This document shows positions 1-7,831 of a stretch of 64,000 bases of DNA, piece by piece. Position 1 is the stretch's first letter; each line of letters begins with the position of its first letter. The notes beneath the pieces were generated by a model, which saw nothing but the letters and a program-made list of their open reading frames with translations, had not been told where the DNA came from and made no database searches. The translations under genes were made by a program, and so were the position numbers. This DNA is from Pseudohongiella acticola (GTDB lineage: Bacteria > Pseudomonadota > Gammaproteobacteria > Pseudomonadales > Pseudohongiellaceae), in contig NZ_MASR01000002.1 of assembly GCF_001758195.1 (NCBI RefSeq), positions 124,001-188,000 on the forward strand, given 5' to 3'.

Positions 1-2457
1 GACCCGACTGAAGCGTTGATCTCCATCGACATCAACTCTTCTCGCGCCACGCGCGGGTCGGACATCGAAGAAACCGCCTTGAACACCAACCTGGAAGCGG
101 CCGATGAAATTGCCCGCCAGCTGCGCCTGCGCGACATGGGCGGCCTGGTGGTTATCGATTTCATCGACATGAGCGCTGCCAGAAACCAGAAAGAAGTTGA
201 AAACCGCATGCGCGATGCGCTGGAAGCGGACCGTGCACGAGTACAGGTCGGCCGCATCTCCCGCTTCGGCCTGCTGGAAATGTCACGTCAGCGTCTACGT
301 CCATCGCTGGAAGAAACCAGCGCCGTGGTATGCCCACGCTGCAATGGCCAGGGTGCGATTCGCGATGTGAAATCGCTGTGCCTGTCCATTCTTCGAATCC
401 TGCAGGAAGAAGCCAACAAAAAGAAAAGCGCCGAGATCCATGCCATTGTGCCGTTGTCGGTCGCCTCTTACCTGCTGAACGAAAAGCGTTCTGCAGTGCT
501 GGCCATTGAAGCACAGAGCAAAACCCGCCTGCTGATCATTGCCAACCCGGCCATGGAAACACCGCACTACGAAATCCAGAGCATCAGCGCACAGGATGGC
601 AGCACCTCGTCGCATCGCGCCAGTTTCGAAATTGAAACCGGTGGTCCGGATGACGATGTCATTCAGGCGAAGAAATCGGCGCCGGCACAACAGGCCGCCG
701 TACAGGCGCCAACGCTGGCCCAGGCACCGGCCCATGTGCCGACCACTCGTCTGGCACCGCCCGCACCAAAGAAAAAAGGTTTCCTGGGATCACTGATCTC
801 CGTCTTCACCGAAGTCTTTACAGGCGCGGCCAATGACGAAGAAGATGAGAAAGAGGAAGAAAACAAGGATCGCAACTCGCGCAATCGCGAGCGTCGCCCG
901 CAGAACAACCAGCAGCGACACCAGAAGCAGGGTCGCGGCAATCAGCGCGGCAACCGCAATGATCGTGGTGACAAGGCGGAGCGCGGCGAAAAATCGGAGA
1001 GAAACGACAAAGGCGGCGACGACAGGTCCGATCGCTCCGAGTCCTCGCAGGGCCAGAGTCAAGGGCAAGGCCAGGGTCGTCGACGTGGCGGCCGCAATCG
1101 TTCACAGAACGACGAGTCGGACACTCGCAAGGACAACAACGCTGCAAACAGCAACAACGATGCCGCGTCCGGTGACGCGTCAGACGACAACAAGGGCGGC
1201 GAAGGTCAGAGCCGTCGCCGTCGTGGCGATCGCCGTCCGCGCAACACCACCAAGCGTCAGCGTGGACCACATCCCGATGCGGCCGAGAATGAAAATGCAG
1301 TGACAGACACTGCCGCCAGCGACGATCAGTCCGCTAATCAGGACAACAAGGCTGCGGACGATAAAGGCAGCAAGCCCGGCGCTCGCACAAAGGCGGCTGA
1401 CACGTCAGACGACAGCAGCAACACTGAGAACTCAGGTGACAATTCGGCGAGCGAAACCAACGAAGACGGCACAGCAAAACCCCGTCGTCGTCGCAGCCGT
1501 GGTGGCAGCCGCCGCCGTGGCCGCGGCAACAACGCCGAGTCGCAGGACAAAGATGGCAACACCAGTGATGGCCAGGAGAGCCAGGAGAGCCAAAACAGCC
1601 AGGACGGCAATAGTGCTGCCGACGCTGATGGCAACACAGCAGACGAGCAGAAAAAACCCGCTGCTGCAAAAGCCAAAGACAGCAGCGATGATCTGCCCGA
1701 GGCGGCAAAAGCTGTGCAGGAAGCACAGGCCGCCGAAGCAGCCCTGAGAGAACCGAAGGCCAAAGCAGCGGGCGAAGACAAAGCCGCGGCCTCAGGTGAG
1801 GAAAAGGCCTCTGGCGAAGAGAAAGCCACTGACGAAGCGAAGGCCCCTAGCGAGAAGAAAGCTTCTAGCGCAGAAAAAGCCTCAAGCAAAACAAAGGCCG
1901 ACGCAGCTGCGAGTGATGAGAAAGCCGTGAGCGAAGAAGCAGCCGTGAGCGATAAGAAAGCCGCGAGCAACGAAGCAGCCTCGAGCGATAAAGCCGTCGA
2001 CGGTGCCTCCGAGAAAGCATCTGCTCAGGCCGACCTCGACAAATCTGCTGGCACGCCCGAAGATGCGGAGCCCGAGAAAAAGCCGACTCGTAAACGCGCA
2101 CCTGCTCGCAAGCGCGCCACCACCAACAAGAGCAAAAAATCTGCAGACGCTGAGGCTCAGGCCAACGCAGAGCCGGCAAGTGATAAAGTTGCCGCTGCGG
2201 ATTCAACGCCCGAGGCCCAGAGAGCTGAGCAGACAACTGAACAGCCTGCCCCGAAAAAGGCGGAATCAGACAAGTCTGGCATCGACACAAAGGCAGCGCC
2301 ACTGGCTCCGACTCCGGAAGAAGCCAAGCAGGCTCCCGCCACCTCTCAGGGAGCCATCCCCGAAGGCGGCCGTGCACCCAATGACCCGCGCGAAATCAAA
2401 CGCCGACGCCTGGAAGAGGAAGCCCGCAAAAAGGCTGAATCAGAAGGCAACGAGTAA
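1..2457 (+). CDS. rne: Ribonuclease E, C-terminal part (5' end outside window)
   Basis: This is the essential endoribonuclease of mRNA decay and rRNA/tRNA processing, the scaffold of the degradosome. The reading frame is open from base 1, so the gene begins upstream. The TTG at 16 is not its start. The first residues are the end of the DNase I-like catalytic subdomain: [12 protein letters not shown] and VVIDFIDM carry the Asp residues that bind catalytic magnesium in E. coli RNase E. CPRCNGQG is the zinc-link, followed by the small domain ([18 protein letters not shown]). From about base 830 the protein becomes a disordered tail of over 500 residues. It has Arg-rich RNA-binding blocks ([23 protein letters not shown]), a Lys/Ala/Glu/Ser repeat zone (about 1740-2060) and a conserved-looking end, [20 protein letters not shown]. 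Such tails normally bind RNA, PNPase and helicases. Family assignment is secure; the partner sites are inference. Confidence 0.97.
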   Translation, partial: DPTEALISIDINSSRATRGSDIEETALNTNLEAADEIARQLRLRDMGGLVVIDFIDMSAARNQKEVENRMRDALEADRARVQVGRISRFGLLEMSRQRLRPSLEETSAVVCPRCNGQGAIRDVKSLCLSILRILQEEANKKKSAEIHAIVPLSVASYLLNEKRSAVLAIEAQSKTRLLIIANPAMETPHYEIQSISAQDGSTSSHRASFEIETGGPDDDVIQAKKSAPAQQAAVQAPTLAQAPAHVPTTRLAPPAPKKKGFLGSLISVFTEVFTGAANDEEDEKEEENKDRNSRNRERRPQNNQQRHQKQGRGNQRGNRNDRGDKAERGEKSERNDKGGDDRSDRSESSQGQSQGQGQGRRRGGRNRSQNDESDTRKDNNAANSNNDAASGDASDDNKGGEGQSRRRRGDRRPRNTTKRQRGPHPDAAENENAVTDTAASDDQSANQDNKAADDKGSKPGARTKAADTSDDSSNTENSGDNSASETNEDGTAKPRRRRSRGGSRRRGRGNNAESQDKDGNTSDGQESQESQNSQDGNSAADADGNTADEQKKPAAAKAKDSSDDLPEAAKAVQEAQAAEAALREPKAKAAGEDKAAASGEEKASGEEKATDEAKAPSEKKASSAEKASSKTKADAAASDEKAVSEEAAVSDKKAASNEAASSDKAVDGASEKASAQADLDKSAGTPEDAEPEKKPTRKRAPARKRATTNKSKKSADAEAQANAEPASDKVAAADSTPEAQRAEQTTEQPAPKKAESDKSGIDTKAAPLAPTPEEAKQAPATSQGAIPEGGRAPNDPREIKRRRLEEEARKKAESEGNE

Positions 2458-2467
2458 ACGACTGGGC

Positions 2468-2490
2468 ACGGAGGAGAATCTCTCCTCCGT
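2468..2490. repeat. 10-bp perfect inverted repeat after rne
   Basis: Arms ACGGAGGAGA and TCTCCTCCGT flank a 3-base loop, starting 11 bases after the rne stop. The arm sequence ACGGAGGAGA recurs inside the larger palindrome at 2570-2627, so the two are probably related copies. There is no T-run directly after it, so it is not a terminator by itself. Confidence 0.7.
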
Positions 2491-2498
2491 AAACAAAC

Positions 2499-2538
2499 AA
2501 AAAGGGGCGGATGAGTTATTTCTCATCCGCCCCTTTTT
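2499..2538 (+). terminator. Intrinsic terminator of rne
   Basis: The arms at 2499-2515 and 2522-2538 pair over 17 bp (AAAAAGGGGCGGATGAG with its complement) around a 6-base loop. The right arm ends in five Ts. The A-run on the left arm means the same hairpin could also stop minus-strand transcription arriving from etfA. Confidence 0.9.
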
Positions 2539-2556
2539 GTTGTGACTTCTAGAGGA

Positions 2557-2644
2557 TTTTAAGGGGACGTTTTAAGGGGACGGAGGAGATACTTTTTCCG
2601 GAAAGTATCTCCTCCGTCCCCTTAAAATCCCCGCCCCCTTAAAA
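2557..2644. repeat. Nested palindrome built on TTTTAAGGGGACG motifs
   Basis: The core is a perfect 26-bp inverted repeat (2570-2595 with 2602-2627) around the loop TTCCGG. One more direct copy of TTTTAAGGGGACG lies to its left (2557-2569) and an imperfect inverted copy (CCCCCTTAAAA) to its right (2634-2644). It lies between the convergent genes rne and etfA and could also end etfA transcription. The shape resembles REP-like intergenic palindromes. No transposase is nearby. Confidence 0.8.
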
Positions 2645-2650
2645 TTTATA

Positions 2651-3580
2651 TCACAGCTTTTCTTCCAGCTCCGGTATCGCCTGGAACAGGTCTGCGACCA
2701 GACCATAATCAGCCACCTGGAAGATCGGTGCCTCTTCGTCCTTGTTGATGGCAACAATCACCTTGCTGTCCTTCATGCCGGCCAGGTGCTGAATCGCGCC
2801 GGAGATGCCCACCGCAATGTACAGATCTGGCGCCACGATTTTACCGGTCTGGCCTACCTGCATGTCGTTGGGGACAAAGCCCGCGTCGACCGCTGCGCGC
2901 GACGCACCAATGGCAGCGCCGAGTTTGTCAGCGACTTTTTCCAGCATGGCAAAGTTCTCACCGTTCTGCATGCCACGGCCACCGGAGATAACGATCTTGG
3001 CGCCGGTCAATTCGGGACGCTCAGATTCAGTCAGCTCTTCACCGACAAAGGTGGCAATGTCCTGAGATTTGACGATGTCGAGTGCTTCAACGCTACCAGA
3101 GCCACCCTCTTTGGCTGCCTCATCGAACGCCGTGCCACGCACCGTGATCACCTTGACGGCGTCACTGGACTGGACTGTTGCCAGTGCGTTGCCCGCATAA
3201 ATCGGTCGCACAAAGGTGTCCGCACCTTTAACTGCGGTAATGTCTGAAATCTGGGCAACACCCAGCAAGGCTGCCACACGGGGCATGAAGTTTTTGCCGG
3301 AGGTGGAAGCCGGTGCCAGAATGTGTGAAGAATCCTTGCCCACTTCCGCAATCAGCTCAGCCAGGTTTTCCGGCAGCTGATTCTCGTAGGCGGCATTGTC
3401 GGCCACCAGCACTTTGCTGACGCCATTGACGGCAGCGGCCTGCTGCGCGACTGCATCGCAGCCAGAGCCAGCAACCAGTACCGTAATGTCGCCGCCGATT
3501 TCGCTGGCTGCGGTGATGGTGTTCAAGGTCGCCGGTTTCAGGGCGGCATTATCGTGTTCTGCAATTACCAAAATACTCAT
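2651..3580 (-). CDS. etfA: Electron transfer flavoprotein alpha subunit
   Basis: This is the FAD-binding large subunit of the soluble ETF heterodimer. ETF takes electrons from acyl-CoA and other dehydrogenases and passes them to ETF:quinone oxidoreductase. The 309-residue length is normal for the family. The N-terminal domain (about 1-185) is the alpha/beta ETF fold. The C-terminal FAD domain shows [13 protein letters not shown] (198-210), the conserved Arg in [11 protein letters not shown] (about 225-235) and [13 protein letters not shown] with GISGAIQH (242-265). The start ATG has a good ribosome site (AAGGGGACGAG), and etfB ends only 14 bases upstream, so the pair is one operon transcribed etfB-etfA. 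No ETF dehydrogenase gene lies nearby. Confidence 0.97.
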   Translation of the reverse strand: MSILVIAEHDNAALKPATLNTITAASEIGGDITVLVAGSGCDAVAQQAAAVNGVSKVLVADNAAYENQLPENLAELIAEVGKDSSHILAPASTSGKNFMPRVAALLGVAQISDITAVKGADTFVRPIYAGNALATVQSSDAVKVITVRGTAFDEAAKEGGSGSVEALDIVKSQDIATFVGEELTESERPELTGAKIVISGGRGMQNGENFAMLEKVADKLGAAIGASRAAVDAGFVPNDMQVGQTGKIVAPDLYIAVGISGAIQHLAGMKDSKVIVAINKDEEAPIFQVADYGLVADLFQAIPELEEKL

Positions 3581-3594
3581 ATCTGCTCGTCCCC

Positions 3595-4344
3595 TTAAAT
3601 CACTTTGGCTTCGGTTTTCAATTTGCTGATCAGCTCGTCTATGCTTTCCACCTTGATGCCGGCAGAACGCGCGGGCGGTGCTTCAACAGACACGACTTTC
3701 AGACCGGAACTGACATCAACACCCAGCTCATCCGGAGTGACCGTGTCGATCTGCTTTTTCTTGGCCTTCATGATGTTCGGCAATGAAGCATAGCGCGGCT
3801 CGTTCAGTCGCAGATCCGTAGTCACTACGGCTGGCAGCTTCAGTGACACGGTCTGCTCACCGCCATCAACTTCACGCGTGACCACCGCTTTACCATCAGC
3901 CACTTCCAGCTTGCAGGCAAATGTACCCTGCGGCATGCCAGTCAGTGCGCCCAGCATCTGTCCAACCTGGTTGTTGTCGGAATCAATGGACTGCTTGCCC
4001 AGCAGCACCAGATCGATGCCTTCTTTCTCGACCAGCTTCTGCAGCACGCGGGCCACGGCCAGTGGCTGCACATCGGCAGCGGCATCAACGTGTATGCCCC
4101 GGTCGGCACCCAGTGCCAGTGCCGTACGGATCTGTTCCTGGCAGCTCTTCTCGCCAATGGACACGGCAATGACTTCGTCAGCCACGCCTTTCTCTTTCAG
4201 ACGAATGGCCTCTTCAATGGCAATTTCGCAGAATGGATTAACCGCCATTTTGGCATTCGCCAGATCAACGCCACTGCCATCTGACTTGACTCGGATTTTA
4301 ACGTACGCATCAACAACACGTTTAACTGCTACCAGAATCTTCAT
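3595..4344 (-). CDS. etfB: Electron transfer flavoprotein beta subunit
   Basis: The small ETF subunit binds AMP and docks onto EtfA to form the electron carrier. It is 249 residues, the family length. The start [20 protein letters not shown] and the central [12 protein letters not shown] and [23 protein letters not shown] are characteristic; the latter two contribute to nucleotide and partner binding. The C-terminal segment [12 protein letters not shown] corresponds to the recognition loop used to contact dehydrogenases. It is first in a two-gene operon. A likely promoter lies in the 150 bases upstream, but I could not place convincing hexamers. Confidence 0.96.
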   Translation of the reverse strand: MKILVAVKRVVDAYVKIRVKSDGSGVDLANAKMAVNPFCEIAIEEAIRLKEKGVADEVIAVSIGEKSCQEQIRTALALGADRGIHVDAAADVQPLAVARVLQKLVEKEGIDLVLLGKQSIDSDNNQVGQMLGALTGMPQGTFACKLEVADGKAVVTREVDGGEQTVSLKLPAVVTTDLRLNEPRYASLPNIMKAKKKQIDTVTPDELGVDVSSGLKVVSVEAPPARSAGIKVESIDELISKLKTEAKVI

Positions 4345-4497
4345 GGATTCTCCAATTTACTGTTTTAAATTAGCTCTTTAAAACCCAGGGCCCATTGGGA
4401 TCCAGATCTATTACCTGAACCTGAGTAAGCGAAACAGAGGCAACAAAGCCCCCAGAAAAGGCCGCCAATGATGCCGGTTTTAATTGCCCTCGTCAAT

Positions 4498-4518
4498 AAA
4501 AAGGCTCAGCCGGGAGCC
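4498..4518 (-). terminator. Probable intrinsic terminator of the nagZ-hpt-DUF1285 operon
   Basis: In the minus direction a 5-bp GC stem (GGCTC with GAGCC, 6-base loop) is followed directly by TTTTT. It begins two bases after the DUF1285 stop codon. The stem is short but the position and T-run fit. Confidence 0.6.
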
Positions 4519-4520
4519 GC

Positions 4521-5114
4521 TCAGCGGCCACTCAATGCGAAAAAAACGCCATCACTGACGACACCAATATCATCTTCAGAGTTGTTATTTTTCAAAGCCT
4601 TAGTGTCAGCCGAAGCATCCCTGCCAGACTCGGCCAATGCCACCATCTGATAAAAAACCGAACGGCTGATCAGTGCTTTGAGGCCATGACGAACCTCGAT
4701 CACCGGGTGTGGTTGACCGGCTTCGTCGGTGGTCACTTCGATCGCATTATCGGCGCCTGCAATCACCGTTTCACCGGTATTCAGGGTGAAGGTCAACTGC
4801 TGCCCCGAACCCTCTCCGCTAACATCCAGTAACTGGGCGACAAAGGGACAGTCATCCACTGTGATGCGCACCTTCTCCACCGGCGTCACCAGATAATGAT
4901 GGCCGTCATCGTCCAGTCTCAGGATAGAGGAAAACAGCCGCACCATGGCGATGCGACCGATAGGCGAACTTTCGTGGTACCAGCGGCCATCGGCCGCGAT
5001 ACGCATGTCCATCTCACCGCAGTAAGGTGGGTCCCAGTCATGAACAGGTGCCGGACCTTTCTGTTTACCAATCTGCTTGAGCAGATTATCAGGACTTGCC
5101 GTCTTCTCTGTCAT
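4521..5114 (-). CDS. DUF1285 family protein
   Basis: This is a 197-residue soluble protein of the DUF1285 family, widespread in proteobacteria and without an assigned function. The recognisable core is VHDWDPPYCGEMDMRIAADGRWYHESSPIGR near the N terminus, followed by a beta-rich region with LVTPVEKVRITVDDCPFVA and a second domain (FTLNTGETVIAG to VIEVRHGLKALISRSVFYQMV). No membrane segment or signal peptide is visible. The last about 30 residues are Asp/Asn/Ser-rich and poorly conserved. It is the third gene after nagZ and hpt (26 bases after hpt), so probably co-transcribed with them. The family is clear; function is unknown. Confidence 0.85.
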   Translation of the reverse strand: MTEKTASPDNLLKQIGKQKGPAPVHDWDPPYCGEMDMRIAADGRWYHESSPIGRIAMVRLFSSILRLDDDGHHYLVTPVEKVRITVDDCPFVAQLLDVSGEGSGQQLTFTLNTGETVIAGADNAIEVTTDEAGQPHPVIEVRHGLKALISRSVFYQMVALAESGRDASADTKALKNNNSEDDIGVVSDGVFFALSGR

Positions 5115-5140
5115 AATCGCCTCCAGTCTCTTTAGCGCCT

Positions 5141-5704
5141 TCAGAAGTTGACTGCGTAAATGCCCGGCGCGTTTCTCCAGTAACCTTTGTAATCCATGCC
5201 GTAGCCAAACAGGTATTTGTCTTCAGCGGTCAACGCCGTGAAATCCGCTTTCTTCAGGGTCGCTGTTTTACGGTCATGTTGTTTATCCACCAGCACCGCG
5301 GTATAGACTGCCGAAGCACCCTTGCCTTCACACCAGCTCTTGATGCCCGCCAGTGTTTCGCCTTCATCAAAAATGTCATCCAGCACCAAGACCACCCGGC
5401 CCTTGACCTCAGTAGCAGGTGTCACCCGCCACTGCAGGTCACTGCCCTGCAGCTGCTCGCGGTAACGCGTGGCATGAATATAATCCAGCTGTAGCAGGAA
5501 ATTCAGTTTTGGCACCAGCTGCCCGGTAAGCACAATGCCGCCGTTCATGACGCACAGGACCAGTGGATTCTGATCCGCCATCACCTCACTGATCTGTGAT
5601 GCCAGCGCGTCCAGGGCCTGATCTATGTCGCGGCCGGTATACAGGCACTGCGCCTCATCCATGACCTGCTGCAGATGTTGCTTGTTCACGTCTTCTCCAC
5701 TCAT
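5141..5704 (-). CDS. hpt: Hypoxanthine/guanine phosphoribosyltransferase-type protein
   Basis: This purine salvage enzyme transfers a purine base to PRPP. The diagnostic PRTase signature is VVLVLDDIFDEGETLAG (about 103-119), whose paired acidic residues bind the ribose and pyrophosphate of PRPP. MNGGIVLTGQL is the upstream PRPP loop and DYIHATRY the flexible-loop region. It is 187 residues long. Its start overlaps the nagZ stop in an ATGA, implying translational coupling. The exact base preference (hypoxanthine versus guanine) cannot be decided from sequence alone. Confidence 0.9.
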   Translation of the reverse strand: MSGEDVNKQHLQQVMDEAQCLYTGRDIDQALDALASQISEVMADQNPLVLCVMNGGIVLTGQLVPKLNFLLQLDYIHATRYREQLQGSDLQWRVTPATEVKGRVVLVLDDIFDEGETLAGIKSWCEGKGASAVYTAVLVDKQHDRKTATLKKADFTALTAEDKYLFGYGMDYKGYWRNAPGIYAVNF

Positions 5705-6735
5705 TTTACGGTTTCCGCCTGTATCAGGGCCTCCAGCCGGTCGCGCGTCTGCTGCCAGCGTGGTGTCGCCTGCAGCGCTGCAAAATCCAGATGCTGTTTA
5801 CCCTGCATACGCAGGAGCCGGGCGTTGGGTTCAGTGTTCAGGCCTTCCAGCGCAGCCAATGCCTGCAGCGCCGCTTCCCGATCATTGCAGACCAGCAACA
5901 TGTCGCAGCCGGCTGCCAATGCTTTTTTGACCCTATCTTCCATATTGCCGGCCGCTGCAGCCGCCGCCATCACCAGATCATCACTGAAAATGACGCCCTG
6001 AAAATCGAGCTGTTTCCGCAGCACAGTCTGTAACCAGAATTCGGAGAAACCGGCACAGGCATCATCGGCCTGCTGGTATATTACGTGCGCCGGCATCACC
6101 GCATCCATGACCGGCATGCAGCGCACGAAGGGTTGCATATCCTGCTCACGAATCTGTTGCAACGGGCGCTTATCCAGCGGCAAGTCATGATGGGAGTCTG
6201 CGGTAACGCTGCCATGCCCGGGGAAATGTTTACCGGTGGTCGCCATACCGGCCTCGTGCATGCCCTGCATAAAGGCGGTGGCCAGCGCGACCAGGGTATC
6301 CTGATCAGCGGAGAAAGCCCGGTCGCCAATGACCTCGCTCAGGCCGGTGTGCAGATCCAGCACCGGTGCAAAACTGAAATCAATATCACACGCCCGGACT
6401 TCGGCTGCCATCAGCCAGCCACAATCCTGTGCCAGTGTCTTCGCCGCGGACTGATCCCGCTGCCACAGCTCTCCGAAACGCAGCATCGGCGGCAGGCGGG
6501 TAAACCCCTCACGCAGACGTTGTACCCGTCCGCCTTCCTGATCTACCGCCAGCAGAATCTGGGGCCGACAGCGGCGAATATCAGCCACCAGCGCCTGTAC
6601 CTGGGCCGCATCCTGGATATTGCGGGAAAACAGAATGACACCACCAACCTGCGGGTGTCGCAGCAACGACCGCTCATCCTCGTTCAGCACCGTGCCTTGC
6701 ACATCCAGCATTAATACGCCGGGTAAATCACTCAT
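5701..6735 (-). CDS. nagZ: Beta-N-acetylhexosaminidase (glycoside hydrolase family 3)
   Basis: This cytoplasmic enzyme removes N-acetylglucosamine from anhydromuropeptides in peptidoglycan recycling. In many gammaproteobacteria it controls the AmpC-inducing signal. At 344 residues it has the single-domain NagZ length. AVDQEGGRVQRL (63-74) is the substrate-binding loop. KHFPGHGSVTADSHHDLP (169-186) carries the mobile loop with the catalytic His/Asp pair. GVIFSDDLVM contains the nucleophile Asp (D252). The gene is first in the nagZ-hpt-DUF1285 operon and divergent from lexA. The first two genes overlap by four bases. Confidence 0.96.
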   Translation of the reverse strand: MSDLPGVLMLDVQGTVLNEDERSLLRHPQVGGVILFSRNIQDAAQVQALVADIRRCRPQILLAVDQEGGRVQRLREGFTRLPPMLRFGELWQRDQSAAKTLAQDCGWLMAAEVRACDIDFSFAPVLDLHTGLSEVIGDRAFSADQDTLVALATAFMQGMHEAGMATTGKHFPGHGSVTADSHHDLPLDKRPLQQIREQDMQPFVRCMPVMDAVMPAHVIYQQADDACAGFSEFWLQTVLRKQLDFQGVIFSDDLVMAAAAAAGNMEDRVKKALAAGCDMLLVCNDREAALQALAALEGLNTEPNARLLRMQGKQHLDFAALQATPRWQQTRDRLEALIQAETVK

Positions 6736-6829
6736 CGCCAGCCCCTGCCATGGTTAGGTATTGGTTGATCAGGACGTGCCCCGAAAGAGCAGCCTGAAAG
6801 ACCGGCATTATCACAGATTCAGGAAAGGT

Positions 6830-6862
6830 TTGCGTCGCCGAAATAACTGGTTATAATTACAG
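6830..6862 (+). promoter_or_regulatory. lexA promoter with SOS box (LexA operator)
   Basis: The sequence CTG-GTTATAATTA-CAG at 6847-6862 is an exact CTG-N10-CAG LexA box. Inside it lies TATAAT (6852-6857), a perfect -10 hexamer, with a weak -35 TTGCGT (6830-6835) at 16-bp spacing. LexA binding would therefore block RNA polymerase directly. It lies 27 bases before the lexA ATG and could also affect the divergent nagZ. Confidence 0.9.
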
Positions 6863-6888
6863 TAACTGACACAGCCAAGGGAACCGCT

Positions 6889-7503
6889 ATGCATGCACTG
6901 ACGCCCAGACAAGCAGAGATACTGGCATTTATCCGTCGCTACCAGCAGGATACCGGTTACCCGCCGACCCGCTCGGAAATTGCGCAGGAGATGGGGTTTC
7001 GTTCCCCCAACGCCGCCGAGGAGCACCTGAAGGCGCTGGCACGTAAAAAAGCCATCGAGATCATTCCCGGCGCATCACGCGGCATCAAGCTGCCCGATCT
7101 GGAAGAAGAAGCCCAGGCCGGTCTGCCCGTGATCGGCCAGGTTGCCGCCGGCAGCCCGATTCTGGCTCAGGAATGCATTGATGAATACGTCAACGTACCC
7201 GCCGGTCTGTTCAATCCAAAGGCCGATTACCTGCTGACCGTCAAAGGCACCAGCATGATCGATGTCGGTATTCATGAAGGTGATTTACTGGCGGTACACA
7301 AAACCGCGCAGGCCCGCGACGGCGATATCATCGTCGCCCGCCTGGACGAAGACGTGACCGTGAAACGCCTGCAGCACACCGCGGAAAAACACCGCCTGTT
7401 GCTGATCGCCGAGAACGAAGAGTTTGCCCCCATCGAGGTCGATCTGCGATCGCAGCAATTTATCATTGAAGGCATCAGCGTCGGCGTTATCCGCCGCCAT
7501 TAA
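6889..7503 (+). CDS. lexA: LexA repressor
   Basis: This is the SOS repressor and self-cleaving serine protease. Its winged helix N-terminal domain (1-70) contains the DNA-reading helix [12 protein letters not shown]. The cleavage site is Ala87-Gly88 in [12 protein letters not shown]. The catalytic dyad is Ser122 in [10 protein letters not shown] and Lys159 in DEDVTVKRL. All are present, so the protein should be RecA-responsive. Length is 204 residues, close to the usual 202. It is autoregulated through the box at 6847-6862. No sulA-like gene follows, unlike in Pseudomonas as I recall it. Instead a repeat-filled gap leads to convergent topA. Confidence 0.98.
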   Translation: MHALTPRQAEILAFIRRYQQDTGYPPTRSEIAQEMGFRSPNAAEEHLKALARKKAIEIIPGASRGIKLPDLEEEAQAGLPVIGQVAAGSPILAQECIDEYVNVPAGLFNPKADYLLTVKGTSMIDVGIHEGDLLAVHKTAQARDGDIIVARLDEDVTVKRLQHTAEKHRLLLIAENEEFAPIEVDLRSQQFIIEGISVGVIRRH

Positions 7504-7517
7504 AAGCTATCATCGTG

Positions 7518-7612
7518 GCCGCTGCGGCGTTGAAGTGTATTTTTTATTCAGTCACTTACTTAATGTAAGCTCCTTCATAAAAAATACACTTCGCCTTGCA
7601 TCGCCTGCCTCG
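7518..7612 (+). repeat. Hairpin repeat element, copy 1 (lexA-topA gap)
   Basis: This is a 95-bp element. Conserved blocks GCGGCGTTGAA, GTCACTTACT, GCTCC, TTCGCCTTGC and CTGCCTCG surround a hairpin. A perfect 15-bp stem (AAGTGTATTTTTTAT with its complement) encloses an inner 5-bp stem CTTAC/GTAAG. The same element occurs inverted at 7715-7808. The intervening 7613-7714 shows no gene. Together they fill the 328-base gene-free stretch 7504-7831. Confidence 0.85.
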
Positions 7613-7714
7613 ATAACGCTATTAAATTTAGAATTCAGGTTCTTCGAGAGTTGGTCAGGATGCGAACGAAGTGAGCGGCTGGCCGTGGCACTGTAAACTG
7701 AGCTGGAAACGTAG

Positions 7715-7808
7715 GCGAGGCAGTCGGGGCAAGGCGAAATCAAATTTTGTGAGGGAGCCTACATTCAGTAAGTGACCGATTAAAATTTTATTTCAACGCC
7801 GCCCCGGC
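7715..7808 (-). repeat. Hairpin repeat element, copy 2 (inverted)
   Basis: Read on the minus strand, this copy keeps the same conserved blocks as 7518-7612. Its stem has different bases (GAAATAAAATTTT pairing with AAAATTTGATTTC, one mismatch). The stem is preserved although its sequence changed, which is compensatory variation. It ends 24 bases before the topA stop. Confidence 0.85.
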
Positions 7809-7831
7809 AACGCAGGTAGTTTCCAGACAGT

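Noticed and set aside
16-18. TTG as a start codon for rne
   Set aside because: The frame is open to base 1 and the protein begins in the middle of the catalytic core, so the gene is cut by the window edge.
1338-1970. Long antisense reading frames over rne
   Set aside because: Low-complexity Ser/Ala/Leu translations that mirror the repeat-rich rne tail. No family features and no ribosome site.
3581-3600. Another copy of the AAGGGGACG palindrome motif before etfA
   Set aside because: Only the single half-motif is present and it is placed as the etfA ribosome site, with no inverted partner.
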